The notes below the pieces were generated by a model. That model was not told the origin of the DNA and searched no databases. It saw only the letters and a list, made by a program, of their open reading frames with translations. The position numbers were made by a program, and so were the translations under genes. 64,000 nt of DNA. Origin: an uncultured Lachnospiraceae bacterium (lineage in GTDB: Bacteria; Bacillota; Clostridia; Lachnospirales; Lachnospiraceae). Shown here in pieces: positions 27,240-35,369 of the stretch. The stretch covers positions 1-64,000 of the forward strand of contig CAKRAK010000006.1 of the NCBI GenBank assembly GCA_934294885.1, in the 5' to 3' direction. The first letter of the stretch is position 1, and each line of letters starts with the position of its first letter.

Positions 27240-27326
27240 AATTTAATAATATATATAAGCAGACTCTTGTAGCACACCGGTACTTAACAAAAAAAGCGTT
27301 TCGCAAAGCCTAAAAATACTTTAAAA
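27240..27326 (+). repeat. Direct repeat copy 2 in the thioesterase leader
   Basis: The second copy, offset by 128 bp from the first, ends about 20 bp before the thioesterase start codon, so it probably lies in the mRNA leader. AAAGGAG follows at once. Each copy also contains an AT-rich block that could act as a -10 region. Confidence 0.7.
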
Positions 27327-27345
27327 TCAAAAAGGAGAAAAATAT

Positions 27346-28065
27346 ATGTATGAATATAAATCAAGAATCCGATATAGTGAAATCAATTCATTGGGAAAGT
27401 TAAGTTTATCCGCTCTGGTTAATTATTTTCAGGATTGTTCTATTTTTCATTCTGAAGATATTGATGCCGGATTGGAATATTATAAAAAGCAAAATATATT
27501 CTGGGCACTTAATTCATGGCAGATCATCGTTCATGAATATCCAAAAATGGGAGAGATAGTAACAGTCGGAACTGCTCCTTATGATTTTAAAGGATTTATC
27601 GGTTATCGTAATTTTTGGATGAAAAATGAAAAGGGTGATATTCTTGCCTGTGCAAATTCAATATGGAGTCTGATTCACACCAATACATATAAGCCGGTAT
27701 CCCTTACAGAGGATATTATAAAAAAATATCAAATATCAGAAAAAATGGATATGGATTATGCAGATCGTCATATCAAGATGAAAAATAATCCATCTGATAT
27801 GACGGAATTAGTTATTAAACCACATAATATTGATACAAACTTACATGTAAATAATAGTCAGTATATTCAAATTGGTTTGGATTATCTTAATTTAGAGGAG
27901 AGAGAACATATTCGTCAGTTAAGAGCAGAATATAAGCTGCAGGCTTTTTTGGGGGATACCTTATATCCAAAAAGATATGAATATGATAATTGTATCGGAA
28001 TATCATTGCAGAATGATAGTGGAAAAAGCTATTGTAATATGGAATTTGCATTAGAATCACGATGA
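27346..28065 (+). CDS. Acyl-ACP thioesterase
   Basis: 239 residues, a double hotdog-fold protein of the acyl-ACP thioesterase (FatA/FatB-like) family, which releases free fatty acid from acyl carrier protein. The N-terminal hotdog includes RIRYSEINSLGKLSLSALVNYFQD, and IWSLIHTNTYKPV lies mid-protein. The C-terminal hotdog holds PHNIDTNLHVNNSQYI with the Asn/His pair expected at the active site. AAAGGAG lies ahead of the ATG. The gene stands alone between parA and pyrC, with a duplicated leader that may be regulatory. Confidence 0.9.
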   Translation: MYEYKSRIRYSEINSLGKLSLSALVNYFQDCSIFHSEDIDAGLEYYKKQNIFWALNSWQIIVHEYPKMGEIVTVGTAPYDFKGFIGYRNFWMKNEKGDILACANSIWSLIHTNTYKPVSLTEDIIKKYQISEKMDMDYADRHIKMKNNPSDMTELVIKPHNIDTNLHVNNSQYIQIGLDYLNLEEREHIRQLRAEYKLQAFLGDTLYPKRYEYDNCIGISLQNDSGKSYCNMEFALESR

Positions 28066-28152
28066 AACATATATTTTGTTAGTATTTTAATTATGAAAAC
28101 AATTATTAATATATGTAATGCATGACATTTTTGTTCTTTGCTTTACGTAAAT

Positions 28153-28188
28153 AAAAAAGAATGTTTCACGTGAAACATTCTTTTTTTA
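28153..28188. terminator. parS site 3 inside an intrinsic-terminator hairpin
   Basis: A perfect parS (TGTTTCACGTGAAACA, 28162-28177) is extended by flanking complementarity (AAAAAAGAA / TTCTTTTTTT) into a hairpin of about 16 bp per arm ending in a T run. The same bases therefore look like a ParB loading site and a terminator for the rightward thioesterase gene and possibly for leftward pyrC. Confidence 0.85.
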
Positions 28189-28302
28189 TACAGTATTAAT
28201 TCTTTTTTTATGCAGTATTTATTCTTCTTATGCAGTATTAATTCTTTTTTTATGCAGCATTTATTCTTTCTTATGCAGCATTAATTCTTATTTATACAAT
28301 AT
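28181..28302. repeat. Six imperfect tandem repeats of 20-22 bp
   Basis: Units of the form TTTTTTATGCAGTATTAATTC recur with their CAG/CAA at 28191, 28213, 28233, 28255, 28276 and 28297. The first unit shares its T-rich start with the right arm of the parS-3 hairpin, and the last abuts the pyrC stop codon. No reading frame with a ribosome site crosses them. Confidence 0.85.
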
Positions 28303-29700
28303 TTATTCTTTTTGATATACAATTTTACCATCGCAAATCGTATATTGAATTTCACCTTTTAGTTTCATACCGGTAAAAGGAGTATTTTGGGATTTGGAAG
28401 CATAATTTTCAGGTACAAAATCATTATCATTAAAGATAACAAAATCAGCAGGACCATTTTCTGCAATGTAACCACAATCTAAATGATACATCATAGCAGG
28501 ATTAATCGTCATTTTTTCAATTAACTCCATGTAAGAAAGATAACCCGGTTTTACAAGATTTGTAATACCAAGTGAAAGGGATGTTTCCAATCCTATAATT
28601 CCACTAGGTGCTTGTGTAATCTCTTTTTCTTTTTCTTCCTTGCTGTGGGGAGCATGATCGGTAGCAATGATATCAATTGTATTGTTCTTTAGTCCGTTGA
28701 TAATTGCCATTCGGTCAGATTCCGTCCTTAGGGGAGGGTTCATCTTTGCTAATGTACCGTGTTTAATGACAGCATCCTCTGTTAAAGAAAAATGATGAGG
28801 TGTCGCTTCTGCATGAATATTCAATTTGTGACATATTTCCATTGGTATTTCCTGAATTTGTTCATTGCCGGAGGATAATTCCGTCAATTCCTCTCTGGTT
28901 TTAAATCCGGATAAAGTAAGGTTATGTTTTTTCATCATTTCTATTTTTGCCTGATGTACAAGCTCTACACCTTCTTTTGTACTGATATGCTGGATTTCAA
29001 TTGGAGCATCTGATTTTTTTGCTAATTCCAAATCACGATATATCATATCAATCTCAGCACTTCTTGGAGAACCTTGTATATGGTAATGGTTAGAAGCTTT
29101 ACCATGATTAATACCGTTATTGGTGATCAAATCAGGATTTTCCTCATGAAAGCTAAGCGGAACATTCAGTTTTTTTGCAGTAATCATAGCCTGTTTTATA
29201 ATGTGCTCATCCAAAATAGGAATTCCATCGTCTGTAAAACCTACAGCTCCATGAGCCTTCATTGTTTCCATATCTGTTAATTCCTCACCCTTAAGGTCTT
29301 TTGTAATGGTACCACAGGTAAGAACGTGTATATCGGTTTCTTTTCCTTTTTCCAAAACATAAGCTAACGTATCAAGATTATCAATTGCAGGCTTTGTGTT
29401 CGCCATCATGACAACAGTTGTAAATCCTCCCTTTGCAGCAGCCTTTGCACCGGTGTAGATATCTTCTTTATAGGTAAATCCCGGATCACGAAAATGAACA
29501 TGAACATCAACCAGACCTGGAGCGACCATCATATTATCTGCGTAAATAATCTGTAAATCTTTTTTTTCTTCCTCTGTTAAATCAGATGATGTGATAAAGG
29601 TATCAATTTTTTTGATTTTATCTCCATCTATTAATATGTCATGAATTCCTTTTTTTCCGGATTTTGAATCTAATAGATAACCGTTTTTAATTAATAGCAT
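28303..29700 (-). CDS. pyrC: Dihydroorotase
   Basis: 465 residues, a class I amidohydrolase that closes carbamoyl-aspartate to dihydroorotate in pyrimidine synthesis. DVHVHFRDPGFTYKED near residue 65 supplies the first metal-binding histidines, GFTDDG lies near 155, and ATDHAPHSKEEKE near 345 holds the catalytic Asp. It is about 35 residues longer than the common Gram-positive enzyme, the excess lying around residues 255-285 before the HAEATPHHF segment. AAAGGAG precedes the ATG. No other pyr gene is nearby. Confidence 0.95.
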   Translation of the reverse strand: MLLIKNGYLLDSKSGKKGIHDILIDGDKIKKIDTFITSSDLTEEEKKDLQIIYADNMMVAPGLVDVHVHFRDPGFTYKEDIYTGAKAAAKGGFTTVVMMANTKPAIDNLDTLAYVLEKGKETDIHVLTCGTITKDLKGEELTDMETMKAHGAVGFTDDGIPILDEHIIKQAMITAKKLNVPLSFHEENPDLITNNGINHGKASNHYHIQGSPRSAEIDMIYRDLELAKKSDAPIEIQHISTKEGVELVHQAKIEMMKKHNLTLSGFKTREELTELSSGNEQIQEIPMEICHKLNIHAEATPHHFSLTEDAVIKHGTLAKMNPPLRTESDRMAIINGLKNNTIDIIATDHAPHSKEEKEKEITQAPSGIIGLETSLSLGITNLVKPGYLSYMELIEKMTINPAMMYHLDCGYIAENGPADFVIFNDNDFVPENYASKSQNTPFTGMKLKGEIQYTICDGKIVYQKE

Positions 29701-29865
29701 ATTTGTCTCCTTTATAAAATTTAACTATAGATAAAATTAGTTGAACACTATGTAGGATTCCTCTGAATTATAAGAGTGTCACAAAATTATATATCATATT
29801 TAATTTTGTACAAGCAATATCGGTTGTTGAGTGTTTCACAATTGTCTAGGTTAAATGATAAACGA

Positions 29866-29891
29866 AAGGAGAATAACAATGTATTCTCCTT
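29866..29891 (-). terminator. Probable terminator of argS
   Basis: AAGGAGAATA pairs with TATTCTCCTT (minus-strand reading) just past the argS stop; the T-rich tail (TTTCGTTTA) is imperfect. Confidence 0.55.
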
Positions 29892-29911
29892 CTAAATTAT
29901 ATATGATTTTA

Positions 29912-31597
29912 TTACATCTGTTCCGGACAATCAACACCTAACAATGCTAAAGCATCCTTTAAGGTTCTTCTTGTCATGGAAACCAATTTAACTCTGGCAT
30001 TTCTTAAGGAATCATCTTCCACATTTACTCTGCATGCATTATAGAAACGTGAAAATGACTGTGCAACATCCATTGCAAAACGGGCAATAACGCATGGCTC
30101 GTATTTTTCAGCAGCATCTTTTACAACCTGTGGAAAACGATTAATTTCCTTTAAAAGAGAAATTGCTTCCTCATCTAATAATTGACTGTAGTCAATTACA
30201 GCATTTTCATCATAGGAAACATTTCTTAAAATGCTGGCACAACGAACATATGTGTATTGAACATAAGGTCCTGTTTCACCATCAAAGTTCAGTACCTTAT
30301 CCCACTTAAAGGATACATCTTTAATTCTCTGATTATAAAGATCATGGAAGATAATAGCACCTACACCAACGATTCTTGCTATTTCATCTTTATTTTCTGC
30401 ATCCGGATTCTTTTCATTAATGGTTTCTTTTACTTTTTGGATTGCCTGTAAAAGAATATCTTCAGCATAGATGATGTTACCGCTTCTTGTAGATAACTTA
30501 GCACCTTCTAAGCTGACTAATCCGTATGGAATGTGAACCAGACTGTCCTTTGCCCATTCGTTTCCAAGTAATTCCACAACCTTGAATACCTGGGCAAAAT
30601 GTAATTTTTGTTCCTGACCGGTTACATATAAGCATTTGTCAAAATTCCAGGTTGCTTTACGATAGAAAATAGCAGCTAAATCTCTTGTTGCGTAAATGGA
30701 GCTTCCATCTTTTTTCATAATAAGACATGGTGCCATGTTATATTCATCTAAGTTAACGATTTTTGCCCCTTCACTTTCTTCTAATAAACCTGCATCCTCT
30801 AATCGTTTCACAACATCAGCGGTTTTATCTCTATAAAAGCTTTCTCCAAGATAATGGTCAAATTCCATTCCCAATAAGTCATAGGTTCCTTTGTATTCCT
30901 TTAAGCTGATATCAACAAACCACTGCCAGATGGAAAGAGCCTCTTCGTTGCCATGCTCCATTTGAGAAAACCATTCTCTTGCCTGATCGTTTAATGAATC
31001 GTCATTGGCAGCTTCATCATGGAATTTTACGTATAAACGCATTAATTCTTCAACACCCTTTTCTTCAACGGCTTCCTTTGAACCCCATTTTTTATAGGCT
31101 ACGATTAATTTACCAAATTGTGTTCCCCAGTCTCCTAAATGATTGATTCGCTCAACCCGGTAACCTAATTTAGAAAATATTTTGTATAAAGAGTTTCCGA
31201 TAATTGTGGTACGAAGATGACCAACGTGGAAATTCTTTGCTACATTAGGAGAAGAGTAGTCAATACAGATTGTTTTGCCATTACCTTCCGTAGAAGAACC
31301 AAAGCCTTCTTTGTCAGCGGCTTCTATCATAGATTGAACAAATAATTCTTTTTTTATAAAGAAATTAAGGTAGGCACCCTTTACTTCCAATTTTTCAATG
31401 ATATCAGTATCATCAATCTTTTCTGCAATTTCGGAAGCAATAACAGGAGGTGCTTTTCTTAATGTTTTTGCTAATTGAAAGCATGGAAATGCGTAATCAC
31501 CCATGTCTGCTTTTGGAGGAATTTCCAAAATATTTTCTACAGTCTCTTCATCCAGTGAAGATGCTTTTACAAGTAAATCAATAATTTTCTGTTTCAT
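29912..31597 (-). CDS. argS: Arginyl-tRNA synthetase
   Basis: 561 residues, a class I synthetase. The N-terminal Arg-tRNA-binding domain is followed by the HIGH-type motif HVGH in SSPNVAKNFHVGHLR near 120. A KMSKS-like loop appears as KLSTRSGN near 370, and a C-terminal DALR anticodon-binding domain ends at the usual CPEQM. The length is normal. AAAGGAG precedes the ATG. It follows the sensor-kinase-like gene by 12 bp, so dacA, the kinase-like gene and argS form one transcript. No T-box is visible. Confidence 0.97.
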   Translation of the reverse strand: MKQKIIDLLVKASSLDEETVENILEIPPKADMGDYAFPCFQLAKTLRKAPPVIASEIAEKIDDTDIIEKLEVKGAYLNFFIKKELFVQSMIEAADKEGFGSSTEGNGKTICIDYSSPNVAKNFHVGHLRTTIIGNSLYKIFSKLGYRVERINHLGDWGTQFGKLIVAYKKWGSKEAVEEKGVEELMRLYVKFHDEAANDDSLNDQAREWFSQMEHGNEEALSIWQWFVDISLKEYKGTYDLLGMEFDHYLGESFYRDKTADVVKRLEDAGLLEESEGAKIVNLDEYNMAPCLIMKKDGSSIYATRDLAAIFYRKATWNFDKCLYVTGQEQKLHFAQVFKVVELLGNEWAKDSLVHIPYGLVSLEGAKLSTRSGNIIYAEDILLQAIQKVKETINEKNPDAENKDEIARIVGVGAIIFHDLYNQRIKDVSFKWDKVLNFDGETGPYVQYTYVRCASILRNVSYDENAVIDYSQLLDEEAISLLKEINRFPQVVKDAAEKYEPCVIARFAMDVAQSFSRFYNACRVNVEDDSLRNARVKLVSMTRRTLKDALALLGVDCPEQM

Positions 31598-31609
31598 AAA
31601 AATTCTCCT

Positions 31610-32743
31610 TTATTTTTTAATGGGAAATGAAAATCTTACATTTGTTCCTGAAATTAAATCTCCCTGAATTTGTATATTACCATCTAACTGATAAATAATC
31701 TCATGCAGCTTATGTAATCCTGAATTATATCCGGCACGTTCCAAATAATCCTCCGGAATACCGACACCGTTATCATTTACATAAACATCAATCAAACGGC
31801 GGCTGATAAATATTTTGGCAGTGATATGATTTGCATTGGAATGTTTGAAAATATTATCAAATATTTCCCGGAGCATCTTCACCAAACGAATGATAATTAC
31901 GGATGGCAGATTAATGTCATGCTCTGTACAATCGCAGGCGTAATCAATCATACATTCAGGATGTTCTTTTTTGTAGGCTTCAATCAATTTATTTAACTGA
32001 TCCCATATCGGTTGTTTTGGATCTATATTGTAATTTAATTGATTTAATATTCTGTCAACAGAGTGAAGAATTGTCTGTTGGGAATTATTCAGCTCGTTAA
32101 GGGTTACCTGAGCTCTTCCAATATCAGAGTGTAGCAGCCATTTTAACACATCCAGCTTATTAAGGTTTGATATCAGTTCCTGTTTGACGTTCTGATTAAT
32201 GGAAGAAGCAAGCTTGTTATTTTCATCATCCTCTAACATCATCATAGTATAAGGATGGGTTACTTTTTCTTCGGTTTTCTCGGTTTCAATAAATTCAATC
32301 AAATCTTCTGAATTATCGGATTCGTCATCATTTTTGCTGTTACCGATTAATACGGTATGAATGCATTTTTCTGCCTGTGAAAGCATGGATACCTGTTCTT
32401 TATAAAATTCAATATCCTTTTCCAAATCATCGATTTTTTTGACAAGCCTGTCCTTTGCATCCTCCAAATCCTTTATCTGCAATGCAAGCTGTTGACCCTT
32501 TGTATTAGAAGAATCAGAAATGTTTGACAAAGGGGAAAAGACATTCTTGCGGTCGTCCACCTGATAAGTATAAAGCTCTCTTGTCTTTTCTAAGGTATCA
32601 ATTTGTACTTCCAATTCGAATAATTCTGTTTTTAGGGATTGAACCAATTCAAGATTCGATACATACGTCTTGTTAAAATAGTCCAATGTTTTTGTGTTTG
32701 CTTCCTCTATAATAGAAAGAGGATTGCTTTCTTTATTTGCCAT
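31610..32743 (-). CDS. Orphan DegS-like sensor kinase (HATPase_c) protein
   Basis: 377 residues, cytosolic with no membrane segment. Residues 1-125 are strongly coiled-coil; an acidic linker follows. A helical segment (about 180-240) sits where the phosphoacceptor domain should be, and the GHKL ATPase domain at 270-377 shows an N-box (EIFDNIFKHSNA), DNGVGIP and a final FSFPIKK. The usual LHD-type phosphoacceptor of DegS/LiaS kinases is not apparent. No response regulator is adjacent; the neighbours are dacA and argS. GGAGG precedes the ATG. It could be a kinase with an atypical acceptor or a GHKL ATPase with another role. Confidence 0.75.
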   Translation of the reverse strand: MANKESNPLSIIEEANTKTLDYFNKTYVSNLELVQSLKTELFELEVQIDTLEKTRELYTYQVDDRKNVFSPLSNISDSSNTKGQQLALQIKDLEDAKDRLVKKIDDLEKDIEFYKEQVSMLSQAEKCIHTVLIGNSKNDDESDNSEDLIEFIETEKTEEKVTHPYTMMMLEDDENNKLASSINQNVKQELISNLNKLDVLKWLLHSDIGRAQVTLNELNNSQQTILHSVDRILNQLNYNIDPKQPIWDQLNKLIEAYKKEHPECMIDYACDCTEHDINLPSVIIIRLVKMLREIFDNIFKHSNANHITAKIFISRRLIDVYVNDNGVGIPEDYLERAGYNSGLHKLHEIIYQLDGNIQIQGDLISGTNVRFSFPIKK

Positions 32744-32762
32744 GTATGGCCTCCATCATTAA

Positions 32763-34169
32763 TTAGAAATAATAGTCGTCTCTATTACTTTTTTTTCTTT
32801 TGTATGAATAATTTCTTCTTCTGTTATTTCTTCTTTTGTTTTTTAAAATCGATATTATGATGATATAAATAATCAATATAATGATGAGACTAAGTATTAT
32901 AATTCCGATTATTTTTAATATCTTTTTCATTACAGTCCATACTTTGGATTTTTCCTGCTCTGTTTCCTGGGTATGGATTGCTGATGATAAGGAAGGAGAG
33001 GAGGTAGTAATGTATGTGGTACCTAATGTTGTGTCTCCGTTTGTAAAAGTAATTTCTCCTAACTTGTTATCCTTTGCTTTGTCATATAAAGTAACTTTTT
33101 GTTCAATGGTTGTTGTATCCAAAGAATTATTTACAAGAATACGAAAGGATTTGTCTACCTCTAAATCAATTAAATCATGGTCCAAATTTGAGTAATAATT
33201 TGAAAGCAGGATGTTAGGTGTCTCTTCTGAATCCTCATCTGATTCAAATGAAAAATTAGAGAGAGGATAATAATAAGAATAATTGTTATAGCAGTAATTG
33301 TATAATGCTCTTGTATCTGTGTAGGCGTATTTTGCACCATCTGCATCTAATACAACGCAAATCAGTTCCAGGTCATCCTTTTTTGCATAGGTGACCAGAG
33401 TATTATTTGCCATTGTTGTATAACCGGTTTTACCACCCTCACAATATTTATAATAATATTCGGAAGTAGGATGAATCATTTTATTACCGTTCCAAAGTTC
33501 TGTAGAATCCTCAGACATGTTGGTTGGAGGAATGGTATAGGATTGTGTTCCGGCAATTTCTCTGAACTCCTCATATTGCAGGGCTTCCTTCATAATAAGA
33601 GCCATATCATAAGCACAGGTGTAATGGTTGTCATCATGTAAACCGTTTGGTGTTACAAAATGTGTGTTCTGGCATCCGATTTCTTCTGCTTTTTCGTTCA
33701 TCATATCGGCAAAGTGTTCCACATCTCCACCTACGACTTCTGCAATCTGATATGCACATTCATTGGCAGACTTTACCATAGTAGCGTAAAGTAAATCACC
33801 GATTGTAACCTTTTCTCCTACATCCAAACCGATATTGGTACTGTCACGGTCAATGCCCCAGATGGCGTTTTCGGACATTGTTACGGTTTCGTTAAAATCC
33901 ACTTTGTTTTCTATGGCAAGAAGTGTTGTCATAATTTTTGTAATACTTGCCGGATAACGTTTTTCGTAGGCATTTTTTTCGTATAAAATTTGTCCGGAAT
34001 TCGCATCCATAACAATAGCAGCAGTGGAAACCAGATCCGGTTCTCTTGTAGAATCATTTGTGTATTCTGTTGTTTCAATATGTTCCGTTGTAACTTCAGT
34101 CGCACATACCGGAATGGCGAAGGTCAATATCATAATCCATGCTGTAAATATGGTAATGATTTTTTTCAT
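32763..34169 (-). CDS. dacA: D-alanyl-D-alanine carboxypeptidase (penicillin-binding protein)
   Basis: 468 residues. A signal peptide (residues 1-23) is followed by a serine peptidase S11 domain with SITK at 75-78 (nucleophile Ser75), SANECA near 135 and the KTG triad in GGKTGYTTMA near 235. A second beta-rich domain follows, then a C-terminal transmembrane helix (about 415-440) and an Arg/Lys-rich cytosolic tail. It trims the terminal D-Ala of peptidoglycan stem peptides. The start is the ATG at 34169 (site AAAAGGAG); the TTG at 34178 is rejected. It is first in a run with the kinase-like gene and argS. Confidence 0.95.
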   Translation of the reverse strand: MKKIITIFTAWIMILTFAIPVCATEVTTEHIETTEYTNDSTREPDLVSTAAIVMDANSGQILYEKNAYEKRYPASITKIMTTLLAIENKVDFNETVTMSENAIWGIDRDSTNIGLDVGEKVTIGDLLYATMVKSANECAYQIAEVVGGDVEHFADMMNEKAEEIGCQNTHFVTPNGLHDDNHYTCAYDMALIMKEALQYEEFREIAGTQSYTIPPTNMSEDSTELWNGNKMIHPTSEYYYKYCEGGKTGYTTMANNTLVTYAKKDDLELICVVLDADGAKYAYTDTRALYNYCYNNYSYYYPLSNFSFESDEDSEETPNILLSNYYSNLDHDLIDLEVDKSFRILVNNSLDTTTIEQKVTLYDKAKDNKLGEITFTNGDTTLGTTYITTSSPSLSSAIHTQETEQEKSKVWTVMKKILKIIGIIILSLIIILIIYIIIISILKNKRRNNRRRNYSYKRKKSNRDDYYF

Positions 34170-34306
34170 TATCTGCAAACTCCTTTTATAAATGTTACAA
34201 TTATATTAAGAATAAACACAATTATCATTATTTTATTATATCTAATGTGCAGTGTCAACTATTCAAACTAACACATTTACATACATTTTGTAGTGGGAAA
34301 ATGTAA

Positions 34307-34335
34307 TTGAAACAAGATATGCGGTATGTTAAAAT
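34307..34335 (+). promoter_or_regulatory. Promoter of trmB
   Basis: TTGAAA at 34307-34312, a 17-bp spacer, and TAAAAT at 34330-34335, 24 bp before the start codon. Confidence 0.6.
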
Positions 34336-34359
34336 ACGAAAGGAAAGAGAGGAATGATT

Positions 34360-35004
34360 ATGAGATTAAGAAATGTACCCGGGGCAAGGGATACAATTGC
34401 TGAAAGCAGATTCACAATAAAAAATGAAACCGAATGTAAGGGAAAATGGCACGAAATATTTAAAAATGATAATCCGATTCACATAGAGGTAGGAATGGGA
34501 AAGGGTCAGTTTATTATGAAGCTGGCAGAGAATCATCCGGATATTAATTATGTCGGAATAGAAAAATATTCTTCTGTTTTGGTACGGGCAATCGAAAAAC
34601 AGGAGGAAAAAGAATTAACGAATCTGTTCTTCATTCGTATGGAAGCGGAAAATATAGCCGATGTATTTGAAAAGGGAGAGGTGGAACGGATTTATCTTAA
34701 CTTCTCTGACCCATGGCCAAAGGACCGGCATGCAAAAAGAAGACTCACTTCGGTTCAGTTTTTGGAAAGGTATGAACAGATATTGGTCCCAAAAGGACAT
34801 GTGATTTTTAAAACCGATAACCGGGAATTGTTTGATTTTTCTTTAGAACAGGAAAAGCTGGCACCAAAATGGAATTTGTTAAACTACACTTATGACCTAC
34901 ATCATTCTCCCTATGTGGAGGGAAATGTTATGACAGAGTATGAGTCCCGGTTTGTTGCAAAGGGGAATGCAATCTGCAGAATGGAATTGGAATTAAATAT
35001 ATAA
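34360..35004 (+). CDS. trmB: tRNA (guanine-46-N7)-methyltransferase
   Basis: 214 residues. SAM-binding HIEVGMGKGQFIMKLA lies near 43-58, the family signature FSDPWPKDRHAKRR near 115-128 and KTDNRELFDFS near 155. It makes m7G46 in the tRNA variable loop. The start is the second ATG, 7 nt after GAGAGG; the first ATG (34354) touches the site. A terminator follows closely, so it is monocistronic. Confidence 0.96.
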   Translation: MRLRNVPGARDTIAESRFTIKNETECKGKWHEIFKNDNPIHIEVGMGKGQFIMKLAENHPDINYVGIEKYSSVLVRAIEKQEEKELTNLFFIRMEAENIADVFEKGEVERIYLNFSDPWPKDRHAKRRLTSVQFLERYEQILVPKGHVIFKTDNRELFDFSLEQEKLAPKWNLLNYTYDLHHSPYVEGNVMTEYESRFVAKGNAICRMELELNI

Positions 35005-35012
35005 TAATATAG

Positions 35013-35043
35013 AAGGAGCTTTGTAACACAAGCTCCTTTTTTT
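35013..35043 (+). terminator. Terminator of trmB
   Basis: AAGGAGCTT pairs with AAGCTCCTT around an 7-8-nt loop, followed by seven Ts. Confidence 0.9.
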
Positions 35044-35369
35044 CATATAATAGAAAATAAAAGATATGGGAAATTTTAATAAATTTATTTGTGTAAAAAG
35101 TTATGAATTAAAAAAACAATATTCTGTCATTAACTGTATGTGTGAAAGTTTGTGTGTTGTCTGCCGGGAATTAAATAAGGATTGTTGTAAAAATAAAAGA
35201 AATAATAGAAAAAATAGTAGATGCTGCAATAGATAAGGCATATTTTATATACTGATTAAACATTGTTTTTTATGTAAATTATGGTAAAATAAGACACATA
35301 TTATATTCTTTTATAGGAAGAAGGAAATACATAATTTTGATTTGAGGGTGTACACAGGAGGGTTTATAT
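35044..35369. other. 326-bp gene-free region ahead of the chemoreceptor gene
   Basis: No reading frame with a ribosome site is visible. It is AT-rich. The only element I can support is the candidate promoter at 35263-35290; about 80 bp of untranslated leader follows it. Confidence 0.7.
35263..35290 (+). promoter_or_regulatory. Candidate promoter of the chemoreceptor gene
   Basis: TTGTTT at 35263-35268, a 16-bp spacer, and TAAAAT at 35285-35290 with an extended TGG just upstream of the -10. Confidence 0.5.

Larger units (their letters stand above)
26852..27345. other. 494-bp gene-free region upstream of parA and the thioesterase gene
   Basis: Divergent genes leave this stretch without a supportable reading frame. 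It holds the second parS site (27012-27027) and two imperfect copies of an 87-bp sequence (27112-27198 and 27240-27326) described separately. The 3' end has AAAGGAG ahead of the thioesterase ATG. Confidence 0.8.

Noticed and set aside
27112..27326. Insertion-sequence remnant as the source of the repeated leader
   Set aside because: No transposase fragment, no terminal inverted repeats and no target-site duplication are visible.
28181..28302. CRISPR array
   Set aside because: The units are contiguous imperfect repeats with no unique spacers, and no cas genes are near.
29829..29840. Fourth parS (GAGTGTTTCACA)
   Set aside because: Only the left half matches; the right half of the palindrome is missing.
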